From SXOA01 sp964444865 (GTDB taxonomy: Bacteria > Planctomycetota > Planctomycetia > Pirellulales > Pirellulaceae), in assembly GCA_964444865.1 (NCBI GenBank), contig CAYUJE010000128.1:1-17328 (forward strand): a stretch of 17,328 nt of DNA. Direction: 5' to 3'. The position numbers and the translations under genes are program-made. The notes below the pieces were generated by a model. That model saw only the letters and a list, made by a program, of their open reading frames with translations. It was not told the DNA's origin and searched no databases. Numbering within the stretch: the first letter of the stretch is position 1; each line of letters starts with the position of its first letter. Shown here piece by piece: positions 6,532-13,739 of the stretch.

Positions 6532-8931
6532 ATGTCCCACGCCCAGCAACAATCCCTGTTCGATTCCGCTCCCGACCCTTGGGAGCTGGATAATGCCGAC
6601 GAGCAGTTGGCGGCGGAGGTGGTGTTTCATGAGCCGCCGCACGGGCCGTACGACTACCGGGTGCCGGAGGCCATGCGGGGCAAATTGCAGCCGGGACAAC
6701 GGGTGCGGGTGCCGTTGGGACGGGGGAGCCGATTGGTTGAGGGATATTGCGTTGGCCTGGCGAGCAAGCGAGTGGGGACGCGGCCGCTGAAGGAGATTGA
6801 GGCGATCGTTGATGAGGAGCCGCTGTTGTCGCCGGCCATGCTGGAACTGACGGCCTGGATGGCGGAGCATTATCTCTGCACGCACGGGCAGGTGCTTAAC
6901 AGCGTGATTCCCGCGGGGGTGAAGAGCCAGGCGGGGACTCGCGAGATGACGTTTCTGAGCGTGACGCATAAGGTCAAAGCCATGCTGGCGGCTGGGGAAA
7001 TCAAACTGCCGCCCAAGCAGGCGGACGCACTCAAAGTGCTGGCCGAGTCGCCCCGGCCGCTGACGCCGCCGGAGCTTGCCGCGGCCGCGAAGTGCGGAAT
7101 TGGGCCGGTGGTAGGGCTGCGGAAGAAGAACCTTGTGACCGCGGAGGTCCGGCGGATTCAGCAGCTCGAAGTGAATGAGACGCCGGCGGCTCGGGAAGAG
7201 AATCTGATTCTGAACGCCGACCAGCAGTTGGCACTCGATACGATTCTGCGTCCACTCAAGGAAATGCGGCACGAGACGATTCTGATGCACGGCGTCACCG
7301 GCAGTGGTAAGACTGAGGTTTACATCCGGGCGATCGAAGAAGTCATTCACTACGGGCGACAGGCGATTGTGCTGGTACCGGAAATCAGCCTGACCCCGCA
7401 AACCCGCAGTCGGTTCCGCAGCCGGTTTTCACAGGTGGCCGTGCTCCATTCGCATCTTTCGGACGCGGAGCGGCATTGGCACTGGCAACGGATTGCTGCT
7501 GGCGAGGTACAAGTCGTCGTTGGAGCGAGAAGTGCAGTCTTTGCGCCAGTGCAGAACCTGGGGCTGATTGTCATTGACGAAGAGCACGACCATTCGTTCA
7601 AGCAGAACGAACAGCCGCGGTATCACGCGCGGGATGTGGCGCTGCAGCGGGCGATGCTGGAAAAGATCCCCGTGGTGCTCGGCTCGGCGACTCCGTCGCT
7701 CGAAAGCTGGCAGGCGGCGAAAGATGGCAAATTCCGTCTTGTGGATATGCCGCGAAGAGTCAGCGACCGTCCGCTGCCGGATGTGAACACGATTGACTTG
7801 CGGGACGAGGCCCGCCATCGCCGCAGCAACACCGCCATCAGCCGGCAACTGGGAAAGGCGATGGAAGAAGCGTTGCGGGACGATGGGCAGGTGATCCTGC
7901 TCCTCAACCGCCGCGGCTTCAGCACGCACATCCAGTGTCCGGCCTGCGGCTTTGTCGTAAAGTGCCCGAACTGCGACCTGGCTTTGACGCATCACCGTGA
8001 AGGGGAAAAAGTTCTCTGTCACCAATGCGACTATGAAGAGACTTCCCCCGCCAAGTGCCCCCAGTGTCGGTTTGACGGCATTCGCTTTTCCGGCTTCGGT
8101 ACGCAGAAGTTGGAAGCGGAAATCAAGGCTCGCTTCCCGGACTATCCGACGCTGCGGATGGACAGCGACACCATGCAGAAGCCGGGGAGCCACGAAGAGG
8201 CCCTGGCGAGATTCCGCGCCGGAGAGGTGCGTATCCTGCTCGGCACGCAAATGATTGCCAAAGGGCTGGATTTTCCCAACGTCACGCTGGTCGGCGTCAT
8301 CAATGCGGACACGGCCCTGCATCTGCCCGACTTCCGCGCCGCCGAGCGGACCTTTCAACTCGTCACCCAGGTCGCCGGCCGTACCGGCCGCGGAGACAAA
8401 GGGGGGCGCGTGCTGGTGCAAACCTTTGCTCCCGATCACCCGGCCATCGTCGCCGCCCTCACGCACGACTACCACGCTTTCGCCGCCGCTGAGCTTCCCA
8501 CCCGCCGCGACCACGGCTATCCCCCGGCCACCAGCATGATCCGCCTCATTTTCCGCGGGGACGACGAGAAAGCAACGGAGCGGTTTGCAGTGCTGTCGGT
8601 GGAGATGTTGCGAGCTGCGCTTGACGAAAGCGGAAAGCGGAAAACGGAAGGCGGAGAAGAGGTGCACTGCGACAAATCCGAAATCCGAAATCCCAAATCC
8701 CAAATCTCGTCTTCCCAGTCCCCAGTCCCTAGTCCCCAGCCCCCGGCTCGCCTCCTCGGCCCTGCCCCCTGCCCGATGGCCAAACTCCGCGGCAAATACC
8801 GGTATCATGCCCTGCTTTTCACGACCACCCCCGACGAGGTGCGCAAGACCGTGGGCGAAATCGTGGCGACTTATGATCCGCCTGAAGGTGTGCAGTGGGT
8901 GGTGGATGTGGACCCGATGGATTTGATGTAA
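6532..8931 (+). CDS. priA: Primosomal protein N' (replication restart helicase PriA)
   Basis: This 799-residue protein reloads the replisome at stalled forks. The N-terminal 3'-DNA-binding domain covers residues about 25-125 ('YDYRVPEAMRGKLQPGQRVR' and after). The helicase has Walker A 'GVTGSGKT' (254-261) and the DEEH box (349-352). Eight zinc ligands follow: C469, C472, C478, C481, C496, C499, C509 and C512. Helicase motifs 'GTQMIAKGLDFPNVTLVGV' and 'QVAGRTGRG' come next, and the C-terminal domain ends with 'WVVDVDPMDLM'. All motifs look intact. The odd part is residues about 698-738, which interrupt the expected join between 'EMLRAAL' and 'ARLLGPAPCPMAKLRGKYRY'. They are encoded by three successive heptanucleotide arrays and are Lys/Ser/Pro/Gln-rich. 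The segment keeps the frame, so the protein should be made with a flexible insertion. The start is the first plausible ATG; there is no Shine-Dalgarno site. Confidence 0.95.
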   Translation: MSHAQQQSLFDSAPDPWELDNADEQLAAEVVFHEPPHGPYDYRVPEAMRGKLQPGQRVRVPLGRGSRLVEGYCVGLASKRVGTRPLKEIEAIVDEEPLLSPAMLELTAWMAEHYLCTHGQVLNSVIPAGVKSQAGTREMTFLSVTHKVKAMLAAGEIKLPPKQADALKVLAESPRPLTPPELAAAAKCGIGPVVGLRKKNLVTAEVRRIQQLEVNETPAAREENLILNADQQLALDTILRPLKEMRHETILMHGVTGSGKTEVYIRAIEEVIHYGRQAIVLVPEISLTPQTRSRFRSRFSQVAVLHSHLSDAERHWHWQRIAAGEVQVVVGARSAVFAPVQNLGLIVIDEEHDHSFKQNEQPRYHARDVALQRAMLEKIPVVLGSATPSLESWQAAKDGKFRLVDMPRRVSDRPLPDVNTIDLRDEARHRRSNTAISRQLGKAMEEALRDDGQVILLLNRRGFSTHIQCPACGFVVKCPNCDLALTHHREGEKVLCHQCDYEETSPAKCPQCRFDGIRFSGFGTQKLEAEIKARFPDYPTLRMDSDTMQKPGSHEEALARFRAGEVRILLGTQMIAKGLDFPNVTLVGVINADTALHLPDFRAAERTFQLVTQVAGRTGRGDKGGRVLVQTFAPDHPAIVAALTHDYHAFAAAELPTRRDHGYPPATSMIRLIFRGDDEKATERFAVLSVEMLRAALDESGKRKTEGGEEVHCDKSEIRNPKSQISSSQSPVPSPQPPARLLGPAPCPMAKLRGKYRYHALLFTTTPDEVRKTVGEIVATYDPPEGVQWVVDVDPMDLM
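8626..8741. repeat. Three consecutive heptanucleotide tandem arrays inside priA
   Basis: Array 1 (8626-8653) has four units: GAAAGCG twice, GAAAACG, GAAGGCG. After 20 nt, array 2 (8674-8708) has five units: AAATCCG twice, AAATCCC twice, AAATCTC. After 5 nt, array 3 (8714-8741) has four units: CCCAGTC twice, CCTAGTC, CCCAGCC. All have period 7 but different units. The units of array 3 are a circular form of CCCCAGT. The whole block is in frame with priA. Confidence 0.9.
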
Positions 8932-8979
8932 CTGTTAGACTGGATGAGGGGCAGTTCGCAGAGGAACGAGGTGCCAACA

Positions 8980-9720
8980 ATGCGACTTCCGACAATTCAA
9001 TTCAGCCTGCGCGGTTTGCTCAGTGCGATTGCCATCTTTGGAATCGCGCTGGCGTGTATTCTGAAGTTCGGGCTCTCGCTGCCGATGGTGACGATCATCT
9101 GGGGACTCTTGCTCTTAGTTCTGATGGCAACACCTGTTTTAGCGTACTTGGGAAAGCCGGAGCGGCGGACGTTTTATGCGGGGTTCGCCTGGTTCGGGTG
9201 GATTTACACGTTGGTCTTCATGTTTGGGTTTGTGACGCACATGCCGGTATCGTTCGGACCGAGTTCGACGAGGGCGACTTCGCCCGTCCGTTTTCCCCAC
9301 ATGTTCATCGAGCATGGAATCTTTATCATCTATAAGTGGGTCGTTCCCCCGGGCTCCATGATGATCAGCAGCGAAGATCCAGATTCGCAATACCAAAACC
9401 TTGCGTCCCAATACGACAGTGGTATTTATAGTCCTCCCGCAGCTACGGCATTTCTTACTGGCGGCGGCGGCGGCGGCTGGGGTGGGCTCGGAGCGGCACC
9501 ATTTCCTGCAGGGGGCGGAGGCTTTGGCGGCGTTCCCGTGCCTACCGCGCCCCCTGCTCCCCTAAAGCCCATTCGTTATATTCCTTGGGAAAGCTTTCGA
9601 GACGTCGCCCACGCGCTGCTGACGGCCCTGTGGGCGACTTTGGGGGGCATGCTGACCATGTATCTTGCTCGCCGCAACGCCCGCCGTGGAGAACCGAGCG
9701 GGATAACAACTCCTCCTTGA
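8980..9720 (+). CDS. Multi-pass membrane protein of unknown function
   Basis: This 246-residue protein starts 'MRLPTIQFSLRGLLSAIAIF', an opening common among planctomycete membrane proteins. Hydrophobic segments lie at about 12-28, 33-56 and 64-86, and a fourth at about 208-229 before a basic tail. Residues 88-200 form a loop with a Gly run at 161-166 (five GGC codons at 9460-9474) and Gly/Pro-rich sequence. No enzyme motif is visible. An in-frame ATG at 8944 would add 12 residues. I prefer 8980 because GAGGTG lies just upstream and the hydrophobic opening then sits at the N-terminus. It follows priA by 48 nt and could be co-transcribed with it, with no evident functional link. Confidence 0.72.
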   Translation: MRLPTIQFSLRGLLSAIAIFGIALACILKFGLSLPMVTIIWGLLLLVLMATPVLAYLGKPERRTFYAGFAWFGWIYTLVFMFGFVTHMPVSFGPSSTRATSPVRFPHMFIEHGIFIIYKWVVPPGSMMISSEDPDSQYQNLASQYDSGIYSPPAATAFLTGGGGGGWGGLGAAPFPAGGGGFGGVPVPTAPPAPLKPIRYIPWESFRDVAHALLTALWATLGGMLTMYLARRNARRGEPSGITTPP

Positions 9721-9757
9721 TCTGCCGCTAATCCGCCCCCTGTAATCCAGCAGAGCC

Positions 9758-10888
9758 ATGTCCCATTACGACGCAATAGTTCTTGGCACCGGTGGCGTGG
9801 GGAGCGCGGCGGCGTTTCATTTGGCAAGGCGAGGTGCGCGGGTGCTGGGGCTGGACCGCTTTGCCGGTGGTCATGACCGGGGGAGTTCGCATGGCCAAAC
9901 TCGAATCATCCGCCAGGCCTATTTTGAACATGCCGACTATGTTCCTCTGTTGCGAAGAGCCTATGAATTGTGGGCCGAGTTGGAACGGCTGGCGAATGAG
10001 AAGCTGTTTCATCAGGTCGGGCTACTGCAGATTGGTCCGCCAGCGGGTTACGTCATCGGCGGAGTGATGAACGCCGCGAGGCAGCACGGCCTCGCGGTCG
10101 ATGAACTTTCGCCCGCTCAGTCACATGCTCGTTTCCCCGGCTTTCGGATCCCTGAAGGAATGGTCGGCGTCCTTGAACCTGCCGCCGGGTATCTGCTGGT
10201 GGAGCGATGTGTTCTCGCGCATCTGGCAGCGGCGATGATGCACGGTGCGGAGTTAAGAACAGGTGTGACAGTTCAGTCTTGGCAAGCAGAGAATGGCCGG
10301 GCCACAGTTTACACTGACCAAGGTTCGTACTCTGCCGACAAGCTGGTTATCACCGCTGGGGCCTGGGCACCGCAACTGCTGGCGAACCTTGGTATCCGGA
10401 TGACGGTGCGGCGGAAGCATTTGCACTGGTTTGAGTGCGCCAATCCTGTTTATCGCGGGCCGCACGCTCCGACGTTCTTCTATGAACTGCCGCATGGGCT
10501 GTTTTACGGCTTTCCAGCGGTGGACGAACTGGGTGTAAAAGTCGCCGAGCACAGCGGCGGCGAGGAGGTGGCAGATCCGCTCACGGATTCGCGTCCCTTG
10601 GAGGAACCAGATCTTGCCCGCGTTCGCCAATTCGTCAGCGAACAAATGCCTGGTGTTGGGGTTGCTGCTCGACACGCGCGGCACGAAGTCTGTTATTACA
10701 CGATGTCCCCCGATGAGCAATTCATCATCGACACCCATCCTCATCACAAGAATGTCGTTTTCTCCGCCGGTCTTTCCGGCCACGGCTTTAAGTTCAGCAG
10801 CGTCTTGGGTGAAGTGATGGCGGATTTGGCGCTCACAGGGACTAGCCCTCAGCCAATTGGCTTTCTGAATGCGGGGCGGCTATTGTGA
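9758..10888 (+). CDS. solA: FAD-dependent sarcosine / N-methyl-L-tryptophan oxidase family enzyme
   Basis: This 376-residue flavoenzyme is of the monomeric sarcosine oxidase family, which oxidises N-methyl amino acids to an amine, formaldehyde and hydrogen peroxide. The dinucleotide-binding loop is G10-T-G-G-V-G-S16. 'GSSHGQTRIIR' carries H45 and R49, the positions of the active-site pair in monomeric sarcosine oxidase. 'GVKVAEH' gives K261 and H265, with the spacing of that enzyme's oxygen-activating Lys and His. 'VCYYTMSPDEQFIID' carries C312, the expected covalent FAD attachment residue. 'GLSGHGFKFSSVLGE' completes the C-terminal signature. Length is about right for the family, and all key residues are present. 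Whether the substrate is sarcosine, N-methyltryptophan or pipecolate cannot be told from sequence, so the gene symbol is tentative. The neighbours give no clue. Confidence 0.88.
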   Translation: MSHYDAIVLGTGGVGSAAAFHLARRGARVLGLDRFAGGHDRGSSHGQTRIIRQAYFEHADYVPLLRRAYELWAELERLANEKLFHQVGLLQIGPPAGYVIGGVMNAARQHGLAVDELSPAQSHARFPGFRIPEGMVGVLEPAAGYLLVERCVLAHLAAAMMHGAELRTGVTVQSWQAENGRATVYTDQGSYSADKLVITAGAWAPQLLANLGIRMTVRRKHLHWFECANPVYRGPHAPTFFYELPHGLFYGFPAVDELGVKVAEHSGGEEVADPLTDSRPLEEPDLARVRQFVSEQMPGVGVAARHARHEVCYYTMSPDEQFIIDTHPHHKNVVFSAGLSGHGFKFSSVLGEVMADLALTGTSPQPIGFLNAGRLL

Positions 10889-10916
10889 TGGGAGCCCCCC
10901 TGCCCTTTCATTGTTT

Positions 10917-11582
10917 ATGAATCCCAATCCTTACGATCCGCCTAAGACTGATCCGGCGCTCCGCCAGGAGCCCTTGGTGCTGGCGATTGTGGTCGGGGAA
11001 GACGGTGCGATTAATGTGGATTTTTCCATTGAACTGGAAGACATCGTCGCATTCAACATCTATCACTACACGCGTTCCGCTTTGGGTAGGCGTCAGTTTT
11101 ACAGACGCTGGCTGCTCATCGGAATATCGGTCGTCCTTGCGTTGGCTGGGGTGTGTTACCTCTTTTCTGTTCGGGGTCTGCTGCCGAGTTTGTCCCCAGC
11201 GTTGATAATTTCCGTAGTCGCGGCGGTTGCCTATGTTGGCGCGTATCCCTGGATCTACGCGTGGCGTTTGCGGAGAAGTTCCGAGGCGGTTATTCAAGGT
11301 GGCCGCAATCTGGCGGTCTTTGGACCTCGCCGCATGACCTTGACCTCTCAATTCGTAATGCATTCCTCGCCGTTCACTCAGTCGGCTGTGCGGTGGATTG
11401 CGGTTGAGAAGGTGGATCCTCAAGCGGTCGCCCTTTACATCTACGTCTCCTCGAATGCTGCCCATATTATCCCTCGCCGGGCGTTTGCTTCCGACGATGA
11501 TTTTCAGACCTTCGTTCATACTGCCCAGGAGTTTCATTCCCGGAATATGTCCGCGGACAACCCGCTGCGGACGCAGTCCTAA
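10917..11582 (+). CDS. YcxB-like membrane protein
   Basis: This 221-residue protein starts 'MNPNPYDPPKTDPALRQEP', a proline-rich opening typical of planctomycete membrane proteins. Two transmembrane helices lie at about 65-84 and 94-115, after a soluble segment ('VDFSIELEDIVAFNIYHYTR'). The C-terminal part includes 'RMTLTSQFVMHSSPFTQSAV' and ends with 'AAHIIPRRAFASDDDFQTFV', the arrangement of the YcxB-like family, whose function is unknown. An upstream in-frame ATG at 10869 overlaps the end of the oxidase gene and adds 16 residues of poor quality, so I use 10917. No clear Shine-Dalgarno site precedes it. It follows the oxidase gene after 28 nt, so an operon is possible. Confidence 0.75.
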   Translation: MNPNPYDPPKTDPALRQEPLVLAIVVGEDGAINVDFSIELEDIVAFNIYHYTRSALGRRQFYRRWLLIGISVVLALAGVCYLFSVRGLLPSLSPALIISVVAAVAYVGAYPWIYAWRLRRSSEAVIQGGRNLAVFGPRRMTLTSQFVMHSSPFTQSAVRWIAVEKVDPQAVALYIYVSSNAAHIIPRRAFASDDDFQTFVHTAQEFHSRNMSADNPLRTQS

Positions 11583-11697
11583 ACGGGTTCGGGCTCCCTG
11601 CAGCAGTTTTTCACGAAATTCCTCGACTTTGAACCAAAACAGCTCCAAGTTAGACTAACCTCTGGTCCCGCCTTTCCCGCCTTCCAGGAATTCCCCC

Positions 11698-12414
11698 ATG
11701 TTCCGCGCATTTTTGCTCGCACTCGTGGCCGCAATGGCCTTGGTTTTGGCAACTCAGGCCTCGGCTCAGGTCGTCGTTAAGGGTGGGACTGGTGGCGGGA
11801 CACGGGCCTACTATCCCAGTGGCCAATCCTTGATGTACCTGTTGTATTATCCGCAATTCCAGAAGGAAATTGAAATCGTTGACGATCAGAAGGCGGAGTT
11901 GCAGAAGATTCAGGCGGAATCAACCGCCAAGATGACGGAAGCCTACAAGGCATTCAATAACCAGCAGGAAGGCGACCAGCAGCAGCGCCAGCAGAAATAC
12001 ATGGAGTTGTATCAGTCCCTGGCCAAGGAAACCGAAGAGAAAGTCGCCAAGATCCTGCTCCCCCATCAAAAAAAGCGGCTAAACCAGATCATGCTGCAAA
12101 TGAAGCTCTCGCAGTCCAGCTACGGCTACGGGTTTGCGGGTGCCTTGGAAGGTGACGACGTCGGCAAAGAGCTCGGCATCACCGACACCCAGCGGGAAGA
12201 GCTGAAGAAAAAAGAAGAGAAGATCCGATCGGAACTCACGAAGAAGTACCAGGAATTCTATAAAAAGCTCAACGAAGAGACCCGGGAAGAAATGATGAGC
12301 GTTTTGACGCCCGCTCAGAAGAAGAAGCTCGAGGACCTGCTCGGAGAAAAATTCGAATTGCAGCAGCCGCAGTACGGCCAGCAACCGCTCAAGAAGGATG
12401 CGAAGGGAGACTGA
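11698..12414 (+). CDS. Exported helical protein with two LTXXQ-like repeats
   Basis: This 238-residue protein has a Sec signal with probable cleavage after A-S-A at residue 23. The mature protein is charged, helical and internally duplicated. Unit 1 (about 57-137) runs from 'IEIVDDQKAELQKIQ' to 'ILLPHQKKRLNQI'. Unit 2 (about 158-220) runs from 'LGITDTQREELKKKEEK' to 'VLTPAQKKKLEDLLGE'. Both pair a '(V/T)-D-x-Q-x-x-E-L' helix with an 'L-x-P-x-Q-K-K-x-L' helix, as in LTXXQ-motif periplasmic proteins of the Spy/CpxP kind. Membership is by motif only. A periplasmic chaperone-like or metal-stress role is possible but unproven. A Gly-rich patch follows the signal and the tail is Gln/Pro-rich. It is probably a single-gene unit, ending 27 nt from the convergent hydrolase gene. 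Confidence 0.75.
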   Translation: MFRAFLLALVAAMALVLATQASAQVVVKGGTGGGTRAYYPSGQSLMYLLYYPQFQKEIEIVDDQKAELQKIQAESTAKMTEAYKAFNNQQEGDQQQRQQKYMELYQSLAKETEEKVAKILLPHQKKRLNQIMLQMKLSQSSYGYGFAGALEGDDVGKELGITDTQREELKKKEEKIRSELTKKYQEFYKKLNEETREEMMSVLTPAQKKKLEDLLGEKFELQQPQYGQQPLKKDAKGD

Positions 12415-12441
12415 TGTTGCTTTAGGCGGCCTCGCCTGCGG

Positions 12442-13389
12442 CTAAGTCTTTAGGTGCCTGGAGAAAAACTCCTTCACCTTGGCCCACATTTTTTCGCTCA
12501 GTACGTGCCCCGTCTTTTCTTCAATGAAGGACGTGAAGTTCTGGTCTGCGTGCATCGACTGGTACGCTTTGCGAATGGTTTCGATGCCGCGGCGGACTTC
12601 GTCGATGGGGCTGCCGCCGTCGAGTTCGCCGAAGTTGAGGTGCAGCGGGCGAGGGGCGATGAGGGCGGCGATATCGGGCGTGTCGCCGTATTGATGAAGG
12701 CCCGGGACAAAGTTGGGAAAGCAGTGCAGCATCTGCTCGCGGTGAATGCCGGCGTAAGTCGGCAGGCAGCAGTTGCCGCAGAGCGCCTTGAGTCGCGGCT
12801 CCCAGGGCCCAACGAGCCAGGTATGCGTGCTTCCCATCGAATGACCGTAGCAGCCGAGGCGGTCCGCATTCACCTCGGGCCGGCTGGAGAGAATATCGAC
12901 GGCACGTCGCATGTCCAGGATGTGCTTCCAGGCCAGTGATTTGCCGGCAACGATATATTTGAGAAACAGGAACCGCTCCAGATTTCCGCCGCTTTGCTTG
13001 AAACCTTTGCTCCGCTCGCCAAAGCCGTAGGCGTCGGGACAGAGGACGACATAGCCCTCCCGCGCGAGTGCAACCCCGGTATGGTGCTCCTTCATGCCGG
13101 CCAGTCCCGCCGGTTCCGACGCTCCGAGTCCCCAGGCTCCGTTATGCTGGTGCCAGAGGCAAATTCCAGGAGCCTTTTTGGAGCCGTGCACGCCATCTGG
13201 AATCAGCAGGTAGGCCGTGATGACGGTTTCGTGGCTCGCTTCACCCGGCTCCGCCTGGTAAGTCACCTTTAGGCGGCGGAAGCCGACTTCCTGCTTCTCT
13301 TCCAATACCTGCAGATTGAGATCGCCTCCCTTGGGCCACTCGCCGCCGAGCCCCACCAGGAGCCGATCTCGAAAATCACCGCTGGCCAT
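12442..13389 (-). CDS. Alpha/beta hydrolase (dienelactone hydrolase / acetyl-xylan-esterase-like)
   Basis: This 315-residue serine hydrolase shows 'APGICLWHQHNGA' (residues 73-85, oxyanion-hole strand), 'GYVVLCPDAYGFGERS', and the nucleophile elbow G-H-S-M-G with S184. A 'GELDGGSP' loop carries candidate acid D257, and 'KTGHVLS' carries H295. There is no signal peptide with this start, so it should be cytoplasmic. The fold and the 'C-P-D-A-Y-G-F-G-E-R' phrase fit the hydrolases related to acetyl-xylan esterase and dienelactone hydrolase; the natural ester is unknown. An ATG at 13548 would add 53 residues that look non-coding. I use 13389 because GGGGA lies 8 nt upstream and 'DFRDRLLVGLGG' resembles the usual start of such proteins. 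It is divergent from the kinase gene across 350 nt. Confidence 0.82.
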   Translation of the reverse strand: MASGDFRDRLLVGLGGEWPKGGDLNLQVLEEKQEVGFRRLKVTYQAEPGEASHETVITAYLLIPDGVHGSKKAPGICLWHQHNGAWGLGASEPAGLAGMKEHHTGVALAREGYVVLCPDAYGFGERSKGFKQSGGNLERFLFLKYIVAGKSLAWKHILDMRRAVDILSSRPEVNADRLGCYGHSMGSTHTWLVGPWEPRLKALCGNCCLPTYAGIHREQMLHCFPNFVPGLHQYGDTPDIAALIAPRPLHLNFGELDGGSPIDEVRRGIETIRKAYQSMHADQNFTSFIEEKTGHVLSEKMWAKVKEFFSRHLKT

Positions 13390-13739
13390 CAGTTCGTCCC
13401 CGCATATAGAAGCATCTGTGAATATCGGCAATTCAGAAATCCTTTCAGAATCATAGCCGGTTCTCTGGAATCTTTCTTCCCCGCACCGGATAATGCGGCG
13501 TTGAATCAGGTCCTGTTGAAAGGAGATTCCAGGCCGCGCAAATTTCATCAGGCGGCCTTGCGGCCGCTTGTTGCCACGATCCTGATTGGGATCTGCTGCA
13601 CGGCTTCGGATACCGTCCCATCAGACCGCTGGCATGGCCACTTCCAGTACTTTGTCCCCAGTTGACGTCTCGACACTTGATTTCGAGACGCCCGAAATTA
13701 AGGAACACTCCCACGTCTGGATCATTCCATTTGGCAGCG
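13390..13739. other. Divergent spacer between hydrolase and histidine kinase
   Basis: This holds the in-frame upstream extensions of both flanking genes (to 13548 on the minus strand, from 13662 on the plus strand). Neither translates to anything like the protein families that follow. I found no strong promoter pair, hairpin or RNA gene by eye. If either gene starts further upstream than I chose, part of this spacer is coding. Confidence 0.5.

Noticed and set aside
8626..8741. CRISPR array or sequencing artefact
   Set aside because: Units are 7 nt without spacers, so it is not CRISPR. The intact frame and C-terminal domain after the block argue against a random assembly error.
7429..8808. 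459-codon minus-strand ORF opposite priA
   Set aside because: PriA motifs are continuous on the plus strand across the same stretch. The minus-strand protein has no recognisable domain.
12421..12445. Terminator between convergent 11698-12414 and 12442-13389 genes
   Set aside because: The inverted repeat around TTAGGCGG has only four outer pairs, then mismatches, and no T-tract.
13390..13548. N-terminal 53-residue extension of the hydrolase
   Set aside because: Its composition is unlike the rest of the protein, and a better ribosome-binding site and family-like start lie at 13389.
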